10,011 nucleotides of DNA from Granulicatella adiacens (GCA_018364485.1 JAGZLX010000060.1:1-10011), one strand, 5' to 3'. Positions 1-7,213 are shown, counted from the stretch's first letter. Numbers and translations: made by a program. Notes: generated from the sequence alone by a model not told the origin.

Positions 1-63
1 CTAGCACTTGTCAATCACGGACAGCTATCGCATGGGCGGAAGTAAATGCTAATCTTCGTCGTT

Positions 64-1416
64 TTACTCCTTGACTAGCAAACTTACCGCCTCAACATGC
101 GCAGTCATTGGAAACATATCCACGGGTTGCACGTACTGCGCCTCGTACCCTCGTTCCTTGAAGTGTACAAGGTCGCGAGCGAGTGTTGCTGGGTTACAGC
201 TCACATACACGATACGCTCAGGACCTGTGGCACACGCAGCTTCGATAAAGGCAAGGTCGAGCCCTTTGCGCGGTGGATCCACCACAATCGCATCTGGCTG
301 GATGCCTTCTTCCTTCCAGCGTGGCATGATTTTCTCAGCCGCACCCGTTTCAAAGTGCAAATTTGTCACGCCGTTCAGTTTCGCATTTTCCTTGGCCATC
401 ACAATCGCATCATCCACGATTTCCATGGCATAGACTTTCTTCGCATCACGGGCAAAGGCTAAACTCATCGTCCCGATACCGCAATACGCATCCACGACCG
501 TCTCGCCGCCCTTCAAGTTCGCAGCGTCGATGGCCTGCTGATAGAGCACTTCAGTTTGCACGTTATTCACTTGGAAGAACGAACGCGCGCTAATCTTGAA
601 CGTGAATTCGAACAATTTCTCTTCGTACACATCTTCCCCGAATAACACCTTCGTCTCACGTCCCATGATGACGTTCGTTGGCTTCGGTTGGATGTTTTGC
701 ACGATAGACACCACTTCCGGATACGCCTCTGTAATGTCTCTTACAATCGCCTCCGCTTGTGGCAACACCTTTGTTCTCGTCACGAAAATAATCATCACTT
801 GCTTCGTACGCAGGCCTCGTCGCACGATAATATGTTTCAAGTCGCCCGTATGATTCGCCTCATCATACGCCACCACTGGATACTTTCTTAAAATATCACG
901 CACCGCCACAATCAAGCGGTCGATTTCAGGGTCTTGAATATGGAAGTCTTCAATTGGAATCAAGTCATGCGAGTTCTTCTTGAAGAAACCTGTCGTCAAC
1001 TGACCATCTACCGTACGCACTGGAATTTGCGCCTTGTTTCGGTAGCCCAGCGCACTCTCCATTCCAAGTGTTGGGCGCACTTCTAAGGCTGGCATCTTCG
1101 CGATTTTCGTCATCACATTTTTTACTTGTTGGTGCTTGAAAGTAAGCTGACTCTCGTAAGTCATATGTTGCAGCGGCATCGTCCCTACACGTGTTCCGAG
1201 GGCGTCTTTCACCTCCACACGGTTCGGGCTCACTTCCAGCCACTCCTCCACACGCGCGTAGCCATAGCTTTTTGCAATCTTCATCGTCTTCACACGCACG
1301 ACTTCTCCAGGAATACTATTTTCGATAAATAGCGGGAATCCATCGACCTTCCCAACGCCCAGTCCTTCATGCGTTAAATCCTCGATGGTTACTGTATAAA
1401 ATTCGTTTTTCTTCAT
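64..1416 (-). CDS. rlmCD: 23S rRNA (uracil-5-)-methyltransferase, RlmD/RlmCD (RumA) family
   Basis: SAM-dependent RNA methyltransferase that makes 5-methyluridine in 23S rRNA. In the Gram-positive RlmCD branch one enzyme modifies both U747 and U1939 (E. coli numbering); that dual role is inferred here. The 450-residue product starts with a TRAM-like RNA-binding domain (about residues 3-60). The catalytic part has ISARSFFQVN (275-284), the SAM motif DAYCGIGT (309-316), DPPRKG (380-385), the nucleophile C407 in VSCNPA, and the C-terminal HVE with the likely general base E442. A GTG at 1440 also opens this frame, but GGAGG lies just upstream of the ATG at 1416 and the TATAAT at 1445-1450 puts the transcript start near 1438, so 1416 is the better start. 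The four cysteines that hold the [4Fe-4S] cluster in E. coli RlmD are absent; only C312, C395 and C407 occur. The gene is monocistronic and GC-richer than its neighbours. Confidence 0.93.
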   Translation of the reverse strand: MKKNEFYTVTIEDLTHEGLGVGKVDGFPLFIENSIPGEVVRVKTMKIAKSYGYARVEEWLEVSPNRVEVKDALGTRVGTMPLQHMTYESQLTFKHQQVKNVMTKIAKMPALEVRPTLGMESALGYRNKAQIPVRTVDGQLTTGFFKKNSHDLIPIEDFHIQDPEIDRLIVAVRDILRKYPVVAYDEANHTGDLKHIIVRRGLRTKQVMIIFVTRTKVLPQAEAIVRDITEAYPEVVSIVQNIQPKPTNVIMGRETKVLFGEDVYEEKLFEFTFKISARSFFQVNNVQTEVLYQQAIDAANLKGGETVVDAYCGIGTMSLAFARDAKKVYAMEIVDDAIVMAKENAKLNGVTNLHFETGAAEKIMPRWKEEGIQPDAIVVDPPRKGLDLAFIEAACATGPERIVYVSCNPATLARDLVHFKERGYEAQYVQPVDMFPMTAHVEAVSLLVKE

Positions 1417-1444
1417 TTCTGTTCCTCCAGAGTTTATCACGTTT

Positions 1445-1473
1445 ATTATACCGTCTTTTAGTGGAAATAAAAA
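1445..1473 (-). promoter_or_regulatory. Promoter of the rRNA methyltransferase gene
   Basis: On the minus strand there is a perfect -10 TATAAT (1450-1445). Seventeen bases upstream is a weak -35, TTTTTA (1473-1468), formed by the T-run of the preceding operon's terminator. The predicted start near 1438 gives a leader of about 20 bases carrying GGAGG before the ATG at 1416. The -10 is clear; the -35 assignment is weak. Confidence 0.65.
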
Positions 1474-1500
1474 GGCTACTCCAACAAGTGTCAGAGTAGC
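1465..1500 (-). terminator. Rho-independent terminator of the PTS-transketolase operon
   Basis: Read on the minus strand, GCTACTC (1500-1494) pairs with GAGTAGC (1481-1475) across a 12-base loop and is followed by CTTTTTATTT (1474-1465). It lies about 75 bases beyond the transketolase C-subunit stop codon and directly before the rRNA methyltransferase promoter, so it separates the two units. Confidence 0.8.
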
Positions 1501-1518
1501 TAAATGTAGCTGCTGTTA

Positions 1519-1558
1519 AAAATTATCATATATGGTAATTATCATATATGATAATTTT
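1519..1558. repeat. Perfect 16-bp inverted repeat, AT-rich hairpin
   Basis: AAAATTATCATATATG (1519-1534) and its exact reverse complement (1543-1558) flank an 8-base loop. The loop is such that AATTATCATATATG also appears as a direct repeat at 1521-1534 and 1537-1550. The element sits 16 bases past the transketolase C-subunit stop codon and before the GC-containing terminator. On the minus-strand transcript the second arm ends in TTTT plus one more T, so it could be a first terminator or an mRNA 3'-end stabiliser. It could also be a protein-binding palindrome. The structure is plain; its role is inferred. Confidence 0.75.
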
Positions 1559-1574
1559 GTACTCACAAGTCTAC

Positions 1575-2501
1575 TTATTTTTCAATAATGGAAAGAATTT
1601 TTTCTTTTATACTCTTCTCATCTATCCCATACTGAGCGAGAAGATACGGTACTTTTCCTACTTGTCCAAATTTTTCGTGAACTCCAAGGCGATGAACATC
1701 TGTTGTATTATCCGTTGCAAATAACTCACAGAGTGCACTTCCAATCCCACCAATTTCATTATGGTTTTCAACTGTCAAAATTGGAGTTCCAGAGTATATC
1801 GTATTGATTTCGTCTGGAAGAGGTTTAATTCTAAACAAGTCAACTACCGCTACACTCACCCCAGTTGCTTCAAGTTCTCTAGCCACTCTTAAACATGGTG
1901 CAACCATAATCCCAGAAGCAAAAATAGTTAAATCTCTTCCTGTCTTTAATTCAATGAATCCTTTTGAGAAATCTTCTCCGCCTTCATATACTACCTCAGG
2001 TGCTTTTCGAATTGTTCGAATATATTTAAGCCCTTCAATTTCCAACGTTTGCTTCAATACCGCTTCAAACTGTATATCATCAGAAGCCTCAAAAATTGTG
2101 ATGTTAGGTATCAATCTCATTAAGCCAAGTTCCTCAAATGGCATATGTGTCCCACCATTCATCTCAGCAGTAACTCCAGCATCTGAGCCTATAATTGTTG
2201 CACTTAATTGAGAATATCCTAAGGAAAGAAATACCTGATCAAATACTCTTCGCGTCGCAAATGGTCCGAAGGTATGTAAATATGGCTTAAAGCCAAGAAT
2301 GGATAATCCTGCCGCAACTCCTATCATTTCGGCTTCCATAATACCAACATTTATATATCTTTTTCCAAAGACCTCTCCTAATTTATTGGTCGACATTGAA
2401 CTCGATAAATCTGCCTCTAACGCGACTAATTCCGGGTATTCACTATTCGCTTCTAATAAGAAATCTCGATAGACTAATCTTAACTCTTTAGCTTCTCTCA
2501 T
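1575..2501 (-). CDS. Transketolase, C-terminal subunit (split enzyme)
   Basis: 308-residue half of a two-subunit transketolase, holding the pyrimidine-binding domain and the C-terminal domain. The conserved glutamate that activates the thiamine diphosphate aminopyrimidine is visible as E56 in NVGIMEAEMIGVAAG (51-65). Other family signatures are GGTHMPFEELGLMR (116-129), TIFASGIMVAPCLRVA (192-207) and TVENHNEIGGIGSAL (243-257). It must pair with the N-terminal subunit just upstream to form an active site. Its start overlaps the end of that gene by 14 bases, and GGAGGG lies about 9 bases before the ATG, which suggests translational coupling and balanced subunit amounts. It is the last gene of the PTS operon. 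Family assignment is secure; the in vivo ketose substrate is not known from the sequence and need not be the usual xylulose 5-phosphate. Confidence 0.92.
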   Translation of the reverse strand: MREAKELRLVYRDFLLEANSEYPELVALEADLSSSMSTNKLGEVFGKRYINVGIMEAEMIGVAAGLSILGFKPYLHTFGPFATRRVFDQVFLSLGYSQLSATIIGSDAGVTAEMNGGTHMPFEELGLMRLIPNITIFEASDDIQFEAVLKQTLEIEGLKYIRTIRKAPEVVYEGGEDFSKGFIELKTGRDLTIFASGIMVAPCLRVARELEATGVSVAVVDLFRIKPLPDEINTIYSGTPILTVENHNEIGGIGSALCELFATDNTTDVHRLGVHEKFGQVGKVPYLLAQYGIDEKSIKEKILSIIEK

Positions 2502-3357
2502 TATGAATACCCTCCAATTCTTCCTTAAGTTGTTTCACTGCATTTTCAAGAATGTCCCGTTGCTCTGAAGTTGGCCTTATGTGATGATTCGACTCAAATT
2601 CCTCTATCTCAGGTACTCCTTGTCCTTTTACAGTGTCTAACACTATACATTTAGGTGCTGTTGATGTTGATTGTTGCATTTGAAGAATTCCATCGTAAAT
2701 ACTCTGGATATCTCTACCATCAACTCGTATTGCTTCAAAACCGAATGCTTTGAATTTCTCAACAAAATCAAAAGTTTGACAGATTTCACAAGTTCGTCCA
2801 TCTAATTGTTTCTTATTATCATCTACAAAAACAATAAGATTATCTAGTTGTTGATGCGCAGCAAATTGGATAGCTTCCCAACACTGTCCTTCATTTAACT
2901 CCCCATCTCCTACAATTGTGTACGTATAATTTGAGAGATTCTTTACTTTTTGTCCATATGCTATCCCTGTTGCAACACTAATTCCTTGTCCTAATGAACC
3001 TGTTGTCATATCCACACCGGGAGTTAAATTTCTATCTGGATGAGATGGAAGATGTGTTCCATTTGTATTCAGTGAAAACAGAAATTCTTTATCAAAAAAA
3101 CCTTTTAGATATAATGTGCTATATAACGCGGGGCCAGCATGTCCTTTTGAGAGCACGAAATAATCTCGATCCGTCTCTTTAAACTTATCTGGTGTCATCG
3201 GCATAATTTCGCCATATAATACGGCTAAAGCCTCTACTACTGAGAGGCTTCCACCATAATGTCCAAATCCTAAATGATTTAAACACTCTAATGTATTTAA
3301 TCTGATTTTTTTTGCGAATCGGTTAAGTTCATGAAGTTTGCTTTCTTCCAACGTCAT
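2488..3357 (-). CDS. Transketolase, N-terminal (thiamine diphosphate-binding) subunit
   Basis: 289-residue half of a split transketolase that binds the diphosphate of ThDP through Mg2+. Visible motifs are GHYGGSLSVVEALAVLYG (32-49), KGHAGPALY (71-79), HLPSHPD (102-108), GSLGQG (120-125) and the ThDP/metal motif GDGELNEGQ (150-158), ending near the DN at 180-181. The two subunits together have 597 residues, slightly shorter than a typical single-chain transketolase. AGGAGGG overlaps the stop codon of the IIC gene, which ends 2 bases before this ATG, so the genes are tightly linked. The linkage to a PTS permease implies that the enzyme handles a sugar phosphate delivered by that permease. DXP synthase and the E1 subunits of dehydrogenases are related families, but the motifs and the split point match transketolase halves. 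Confidence 0.93.
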   Translation of the reverse strand: MTLEESKLHELNRFAKKIRLNTLECLNHLGFGHYGGSLSVVEALAVLYGEIMPMTPDKFKETDRDYFVLSKGHAGPALYSTLYLKGFFDKEFLFSLNTNGTHLPSHPDRNLTPGVDMTTGSLGQGISVATGIAYGQKVKNLSNYTYTIVGDGELNEGQCWEAIQFAAHQQLDNLIVFVDDNKKQLDGRTCEICQTFDFVEKFKAFGFEAIRVDGRDIQSIYDGILQMQQSTSTAPKCIVLDTVKGQGVPEIEEFESNHHIRPTSEQRDILENAVKQLKEELEGIHNERS

Positions 3358-3359
3358 GA

Positions 3360-4703
3360 TTAACCCTCCTTAGTTTCTGTTTTCTTAACAAATGAGAAGA
3401 CAACAATCCCTGCTAAAATGGCTAGAAGTCCAATGATAATTCCTGTTTGAGAACCGAATTTATTAAGCATTCCTAGAATAATCCCTGACAAACCAAAGTC
3501 AGCATCTGAGAATGTTGATCCTTCAAATCCAAGACCTCCTAATACAGGCATTAAGAATACTGGTAAGAAACTAATAAGCACACCTTGGCAGAAGGCTCCA
3601 ATTGTAGCTCCACGTACACCACCTGATGCATTACCAATAACACCTGCAGTTGCTCCACAGAAGAAATGAGGAACAACACCCGGAAGAATTACTACTGATC
3701 CAGTAAAAATCATAATGACCATACTTACTAAACCGCCAACGAAACTTGAAATAAAGCCGATTAGAACAGCATTTGGTGCATATGGATATACAATTGGACA
3801 ATCCAAAGCTGGTTTTGAATTAGGAACAAGACGTTCAGAAATTCCTTTGAATGCTGGTACAATTTCACCTAAGATGAGACGAACCCCAGCTAAGATTACG
3901 AATACCCCTGCAGCAAATTGACCGGCTAATTGTAATGCATAAACAAGACTACTTGTTCCGCTACTTAATTCAGTTTCAATATAAGTTGATCCTGCAAAAA
4001 GCGCTACAATTACATAAATAATAGTCATCGAGATTGTAATACTTACAGTACTGTCACGTAAAAATGCAAGACTCTTAGGGAAATGAATATCTTCTGTTGA
4101 TTTTGAACGATCTCCTACTAATCCTCCTACAAAACCACTTAACCAGTATCCTAGCGCGCTAAAGTGTCCTAATGCTACCTTATCATTTCCAGTCAATAGA
4201 ACCATATATTTTTGGACAAATGCTGGCGAAATACTCATGATAAGCCCTAAAGCAAGTCCGCCAAGTAAAATTAAAGGAACATTTGTAAATCCAGCCACAG
4301 TTAAAATAACTGCAATCATACATGCCATATATAATGTATGATGTCCTGTTAAGAAAATGTATTTAAATTTTGTAAAACGTGCGATTAGAATATTGAAAAT
4401 CATTCCTGCAAACATAATCATAGCAGTTGACGAACCATACTGAGTTAAAGCAACCGCTACGATTGCTTCATTATTAGGAACTACACCCGAAAGATTAAAC
4501 GCTTGTTCGAACATTTTTCCAAAAGGATTTAAAGAGTTGAGGATAATTCCAGCCCCGCCAGAAACAACCAAGAACCCTACAAATGTTTTAATACCACCCT
4601 TCATAATATCCGGTAATGTTTTCTTTTGTAAAACTAACCCGATAATAGCAATTAAGGCTACTAAAATTGCTGGAGTACTAACAATATCTAAAATAAATTT
4701 CAT
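3360..4703 (-). CDS. PTS system IIC permease, L-ascorbate (UlaA/SgaT) family
   Basis: 447-residue polytopic inner-membrane permease of the phosphotransferase system, slightly shorter than E. coli UlaA. Most of the chain consists of hydrophobic helices. UlaA-family signatures are clear: LTGHHTLYMA (118-127), GHFSALGYW (169-177), EIVPAFKGISERLVPNS (270-286), ALDCPIVYPYAPNAVLIGF (289-307) and PHFFCGATAGVIGNASGG (345-362). It would move its substrate across the membrane while the partner IIB phosphorylates it. GGAGGAG lies just upstream of the ATG, and the IIB stop codon is 12 bases before it. Family membership does not fix the substrate: the operon lacks every known L-ascorbate catabolic enzyme and carries a split transketolase instead, so automatic annotation as an ascorbate permease should be treated with caution. 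Confidence 0.92.
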   Translation of the reverse strand: MKFILDIVSTPAILVALIAIIGLVLQKKTLPDIMKGGIKTFVGFLVVSGGAGIILNSLNPFGKMFEQAFNLSGVVPNNEAIVAVALTQYGSSTAMIMFAGMIFNILIARFTKFKYIFLTGHHTLYMACMIAVILTVAGFTNVPLILLGGLALGLIMSISPAFVQKYMVLLTGNDKVALGHFSALGYWLSGFVGGLVGDRSKSTEDIHFPKSLAFLRDSTVSITISMTIIYVIVALFAGSTYIETELSSGTSSLVYALQLAGQFAAGVFVILAGVRLILGEIVPAFKGISERLVPNSKPALDCPIVYPYAPNAVLIGFISSFVGGLVSMVIMIFTGSVVILPGVVPHFFCGATAGVIGNASGGVRGATIGAFCQGVLISFLPVFLMPVLGGLGFEGSTFSDADFGLSGIILGMLNKFGSQTGIIIGLLAILAGIVVFSFVKKTETKEG

Positions 4704-4715
4704 TTTTCTCTCCTC

Positions 4716-5000
4716 CTAGATAAGATTTTTTTCTTCGCAAATTGCCGTAATCAACGTTCTCAGCTCATCCATATCAATAATGCTATTTAAAATCCGTACA
4801 TCTCCTAAATGACCTGCTGAATCCTCAAGATCTCGTCCAACTATCCAAATATCCGCTTCACTTGGATTTGCACCCCCTAAATCATAGTGTTCTACTTCTA
4901 CCTCAGTTACTCCTAAATCTTTTAGGATAGATTCAATATTCATTTGAACCATGAAACTTGATCCTAAACCTGATCCACAAGCTGTTCCAATTCTTAACAT
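4716..5000 (-). CDS. PTS system IIB component, L-ascorbate (UlaB) family
   Basis: 94-residue cytoplasmic phosphocarrier, of normal length for a free-standing UlaB-type IIB. The phosphorylated cysteine is C8 in GTACGSGLGSSFMVQMNI (5-22), a P-loop-like motif typical of this family. It takes phosphate from an EIIA histidine and gives it to the substrate bound in IIC. AGGAGG lies 8 bases before the ATG, and the gap to the upstream regulator gene is 3 bases, so translation is probably coupled. No separate EIIA (UlaC-like) gene is present in the window; the EIIA domain at the end of the regulator is the obvious candidate donor. Confidence 0.92.
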   Translation of the reverse strand: MLRIGTACGSGLGSSFMVQMNIESILKDLGVTEVEVEHYDLGGANPSEADIWIVGRDLEDSAGHLGDVRILNSIIDMDELRTLITAICEEKNLI

Positions 5001-5003
5001 ATT

Positions 5004-7037
5004 TTATACCTCCTGTTTAATAATATTTTTGATGTCATCATAGTTTTTCGAAGATAATAAAGCTTGAACACTATCATTATCTCTTAGGATTGTTGTCAAA
5101 TGCGCTAAGGCTTTTAAATGTGTCTCATTATCAACTGCAGCAATACAAATAAGTAGTCTGATTTCCTGATTAGAATCATTTAGTAAATACGTCGGATTCT
5201 CAAGAACAAGCATGGACATACCCACTTCATTGACCCCGTCTTCAGGACGTGCATGTGGAATGGCGATACCTTTTCCTAAATTAATAAATGGACCAAATTC
5301 TTCGACCTTTGCAATCATTGCTTCTGGATAATTTAAAGTGATTTTATTGGCTTTTAATAACGGAGAGGCAGCTAACCGTATTGCATCTTTCCAATCCAAT
5401 TTTTCTGCACTATATTGATAATTCTCTTTCGTAATTAAATCTTCTAACAATGGTAAATTCTCCTTTCTACTTATCTTTTGTTTTATATATTTTTGCAAAG
5501 CAAAACTTAGTCCCAATTCATTGGTCACCATCGCATACTTTCCTACAATTGCTAGTAATTCCTCAACTGCTGTATCTTTCAAACTTAGGTCTGGAAAATC
5601 CTTCTTTACTAGATTTACTAGGTGAATATTTTGCTCTTCTGAAGAAATTACCGATACTAAGTAATTTGGCTTTGTTATATTTAATTTCACTGTAGAAAAA
5701 ATCATATCAAATTCTTTCGTAGCATTATCATCTAAATCTTCAATTTTAATGTTTCTGACAAACTCAATTTGAGGGAATAAAAAGGATAAATTTTCTTTAA
5801 TAATTAAAGAAGAACTTACACCGTTTGGACAAATAATCACCGCTTTGTATTTCAAATCTTTATTATTTTGTTCCGCCTTTAAATACCCTCCAAAATGAGC
5901 CACAAAGTAAGCGGTCTCACTTTCTGGTATCATTCTTCCAACAACTTCTTCCAGCGGTGTTAAGGAACTTTTAACCAATTCAAATAAATCAGGATAATTT
6001 TCTTTTATGGTTTGCGTATAATCATTTGTACTAGGAATCCCAAATTTCAATCGATAATACGCTGGAATTAGATGTTTCTTTAAATTTTTCTTTAGAGCTA
6101 CTTTCTCACTAAACTGAAGAAGCGATACTTCTTCCATTTTATGGATGATTTTTTCTGTTAGTTCGTTAAAATATTCAAAATTTGAATCAACTTCGCCCTC
6201 AAAACAGCTGGAAAGTAAAATTGACAAATACTGCCGATCTGTTTTAGTAAATTTAGTCTCGACTAAACCTAAATTATCAATTGTTTCTAGTAAAATTTTA
6301 GACAATACTTCAATAGCTGGAGAGACTATCGTTTGAGAAAATTCAACATGATTCACATTTCTTTGATATCTACAAAGCACAAAAACAATATCATAGATAC
6401 ATTCTTTTAATTGATCTTCGATAGGAGTTAATTGAAGATGGTTGTAGTAATCTTTTACAATCTGCTCAATAATTACATATCGAATATTGTGATTCCAACT
6501 TGATAACACATAATCTAGCCCCCAAAGACCAATAGGTGAATTTAAGAGTTCCCCGACCATCTTAAAAGCAAGTTGGTGTTTTTTCCATTCGTCTCCAATT
6601 AAGGTATAGCCTTTTGAACGAGTATATCCTAATTCTAAATCATTTTTTGTCAATAATTTTCTTAACCATTGAATATCAGATAAGGTTGTATTTTTACTTA
6701 CCTTTAAGAAGTCTTGATAATGACTGTTGGAAATATATTCCATCCGACAAAAAGTATACAAATAAATCAATGCTAGTCTTGTTGTTTTTGGTAAAACTAA
6801 TTCTTTAGATTGAATCACATCCGTCAGTTGCTGATGCTGTTCATTATCCTCAAGAAAGTACTTTCCTTTTGCACATTTTAGACTTATATTCTTTTTTTCC
6901 AAATATGAAACCAAATAATCGAGAGCTTCTTTTACCTCTTTAATCGAGAGACCAACTTTTACTGAAAGTTCATACAATGATAATTCTTGATAGTCCTTCA
7001 ATGTCATTAATATTATAAGTGCTTTTAAATCAATCAT
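5004..7037 (-). CDS. PRD-containing transcriptional activator with EIIB-like and EIIA domains (MtlR/UlaR-type)
   Basis: 677-residue multidomain regulator. Visible parts in order: an N-terminal helix-turn-helix (about 1-60); a second HTH region (about 85-148) ending in GYTLIGDE; two PTS regulation domains (about 165-290 and 295-390), the second with conserved histidines H322 (KKHLIPAYYRLKFGI) and H381 (VAHFGGYL); an EIIB-like domain with cysteine C403 in IICPNGVSSS (401-410); and a fructose/mannitol/ascorbate-type EIIA domain (about 545-677) with the phosphorylatable H595 in GIAIPHARPEDGV. All key phospho-sites are present. Proteins of this build bind DNA and are switched by PTS phosphorylation. 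It is the first gene of the operon, so it probably controls its own transcription. AGGAG lies 6 bases before the ATG. The order and linkage resemble PTS-transketolase clusters I recall from streptococci. Of the genes whose composition I spot-counted, this is the most AT-rich. Confidence 0.92.
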   Translation of the reverse strand: MIDLKALIILMTLKDYQELSLYELSVKVGLSIKEVKEALDYLVSYLEKKNISLKCAKGKYFLEDNEQHQQLTDVIQSKELVLPKTTRLALIYLYTFCRMEYISNSHYQDFLKVSKNTTLSDIQWLRKLLTKNDLELGYTRSKGYTLIGDEWKKHQLAFKMVGELLNSPIGLWGLDYVLSSWNHNIRYVIIEQIVKDYYNHLQLTPIEDQLKECIYDIVFVLCRYQRNVNHVEFSQTIVSPAIEVLSKILLETIDNLGLVETKFTKTDRQYLSILLSSCFEGEVDSNFEYFNELTEKIIHKMEEVSLLQFSEKVALKKNLKKHLIPAYYRLKFGIPSTNDYTQTIKENYPDLFELVKSSLTPLEEVVGRMIPESETAYFVAHFGGYLKAEQNNKDLKYKAVIICPNGVSSSLIIKENLSFLFPQIEFVRNIKIEDLDDNATKEFDMIFSTVKLNITKPNYLVSVISSEEQNIHLVNLVKKDFPDLSLKDTAVEELLAIVGKYAMVTNELGLSFALQKYIKQKISRKENLPLLEDLITKENYQYSAEKLDWKDAIRLAASPLLKANKITLNYPEAMIAKVEEFGPFINLGKGIAIPHARPEDGVNEVGMSMLVLENPTYLLNDSNQEIRLLICIAAVDNETHLKALAHLTTILRDNDSVQALLSSKNYDDIKNIIKQEV

Positions 7038-7057
7038 TATGTCTCCTTTCTAAAACC

Positions 7058-7086
7058 ATTATAAAATAGAAAAAAATAGAAATGAA
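7058..7086 (-). promoter_or_regulatory. Promoter of the PTS-transketolase operon
   Basis: On the minus strand there is a perfect -10 TATAAT (7063-7058) and, 17 bases upstream, a poor -35 TTCATT (7086-7081). A good -10 with a poor -35 is typical of activator-dependent promoters and fits control by the adjacent PRD regulator. The predicted leader is only about 13 bases before the ATG at 7037. A second weaker candidate lies upstream: TTTACA (7168-7163) with TTAAAT or TAAATA at 16-17 bases. Confidence 0.65.
7063..7082. repeat. Tandem 10-bp direct repeat in the promoter spacer
   Basis: AAAATAGAAA occurs twice without a gap (7063-7072 and 7073-7082, plus strand), exactly filling the -35 to -10 spacer of the PTS operon promoter. 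One copy is one helical turn. It may bend DNA or be a chance A-rich repeat. Confidence 0.6.
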
Positions 7087-7095
7087 CATCGTTTT

Positions 7096-7136
7096 AGCCC
7101 AAATTTTCCACTTAAAGCTACTGCTACAATTGGGCT
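7096..7136. promoter_or_regulatory. Candidate operator upstream of the PTS operon promoter
   Basis: AGCCCAA (7096-7102) and TTGGGCT (7130-7136) form an exact inverted repeat with 27 bases between, ending 9 bases upstream of the -35. Inside it AATTTTCCA (7102-7110) is the reverse complement of TGGAAAATT at 7173-7181. The position suits an activator site for the PRD regulator; binding is inferred. Confidence 0.4.
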
Positions 7137-7213
7137 GTTTATTTAATCATACTATCCATACATGTAAACTTTTGGAAAATTAGACAATTATATTCGGAAA
7201 TTTTCTACAACAC

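Noticed and set aside
1..63. Possible terminator or next gene after the methyltransferase
   Set aside because: No stem with a T-run is visible and the reading frames are short; the stretch is too small to judge.
965..1243. 92-codon minus-strand frame inside the rRNA methyltransferase gene
   Set aside because: Shadow of a well-supported gene in another frame, with no ribosome binding site or known domain.
7083..7099. Degenerate cre-like AAAACGATGTT at the PTS operon -35
   Set aside because: Only the core matches; both outer TG/CA ends are missing. It would be attractive for a sugar operon but is too weak to call.
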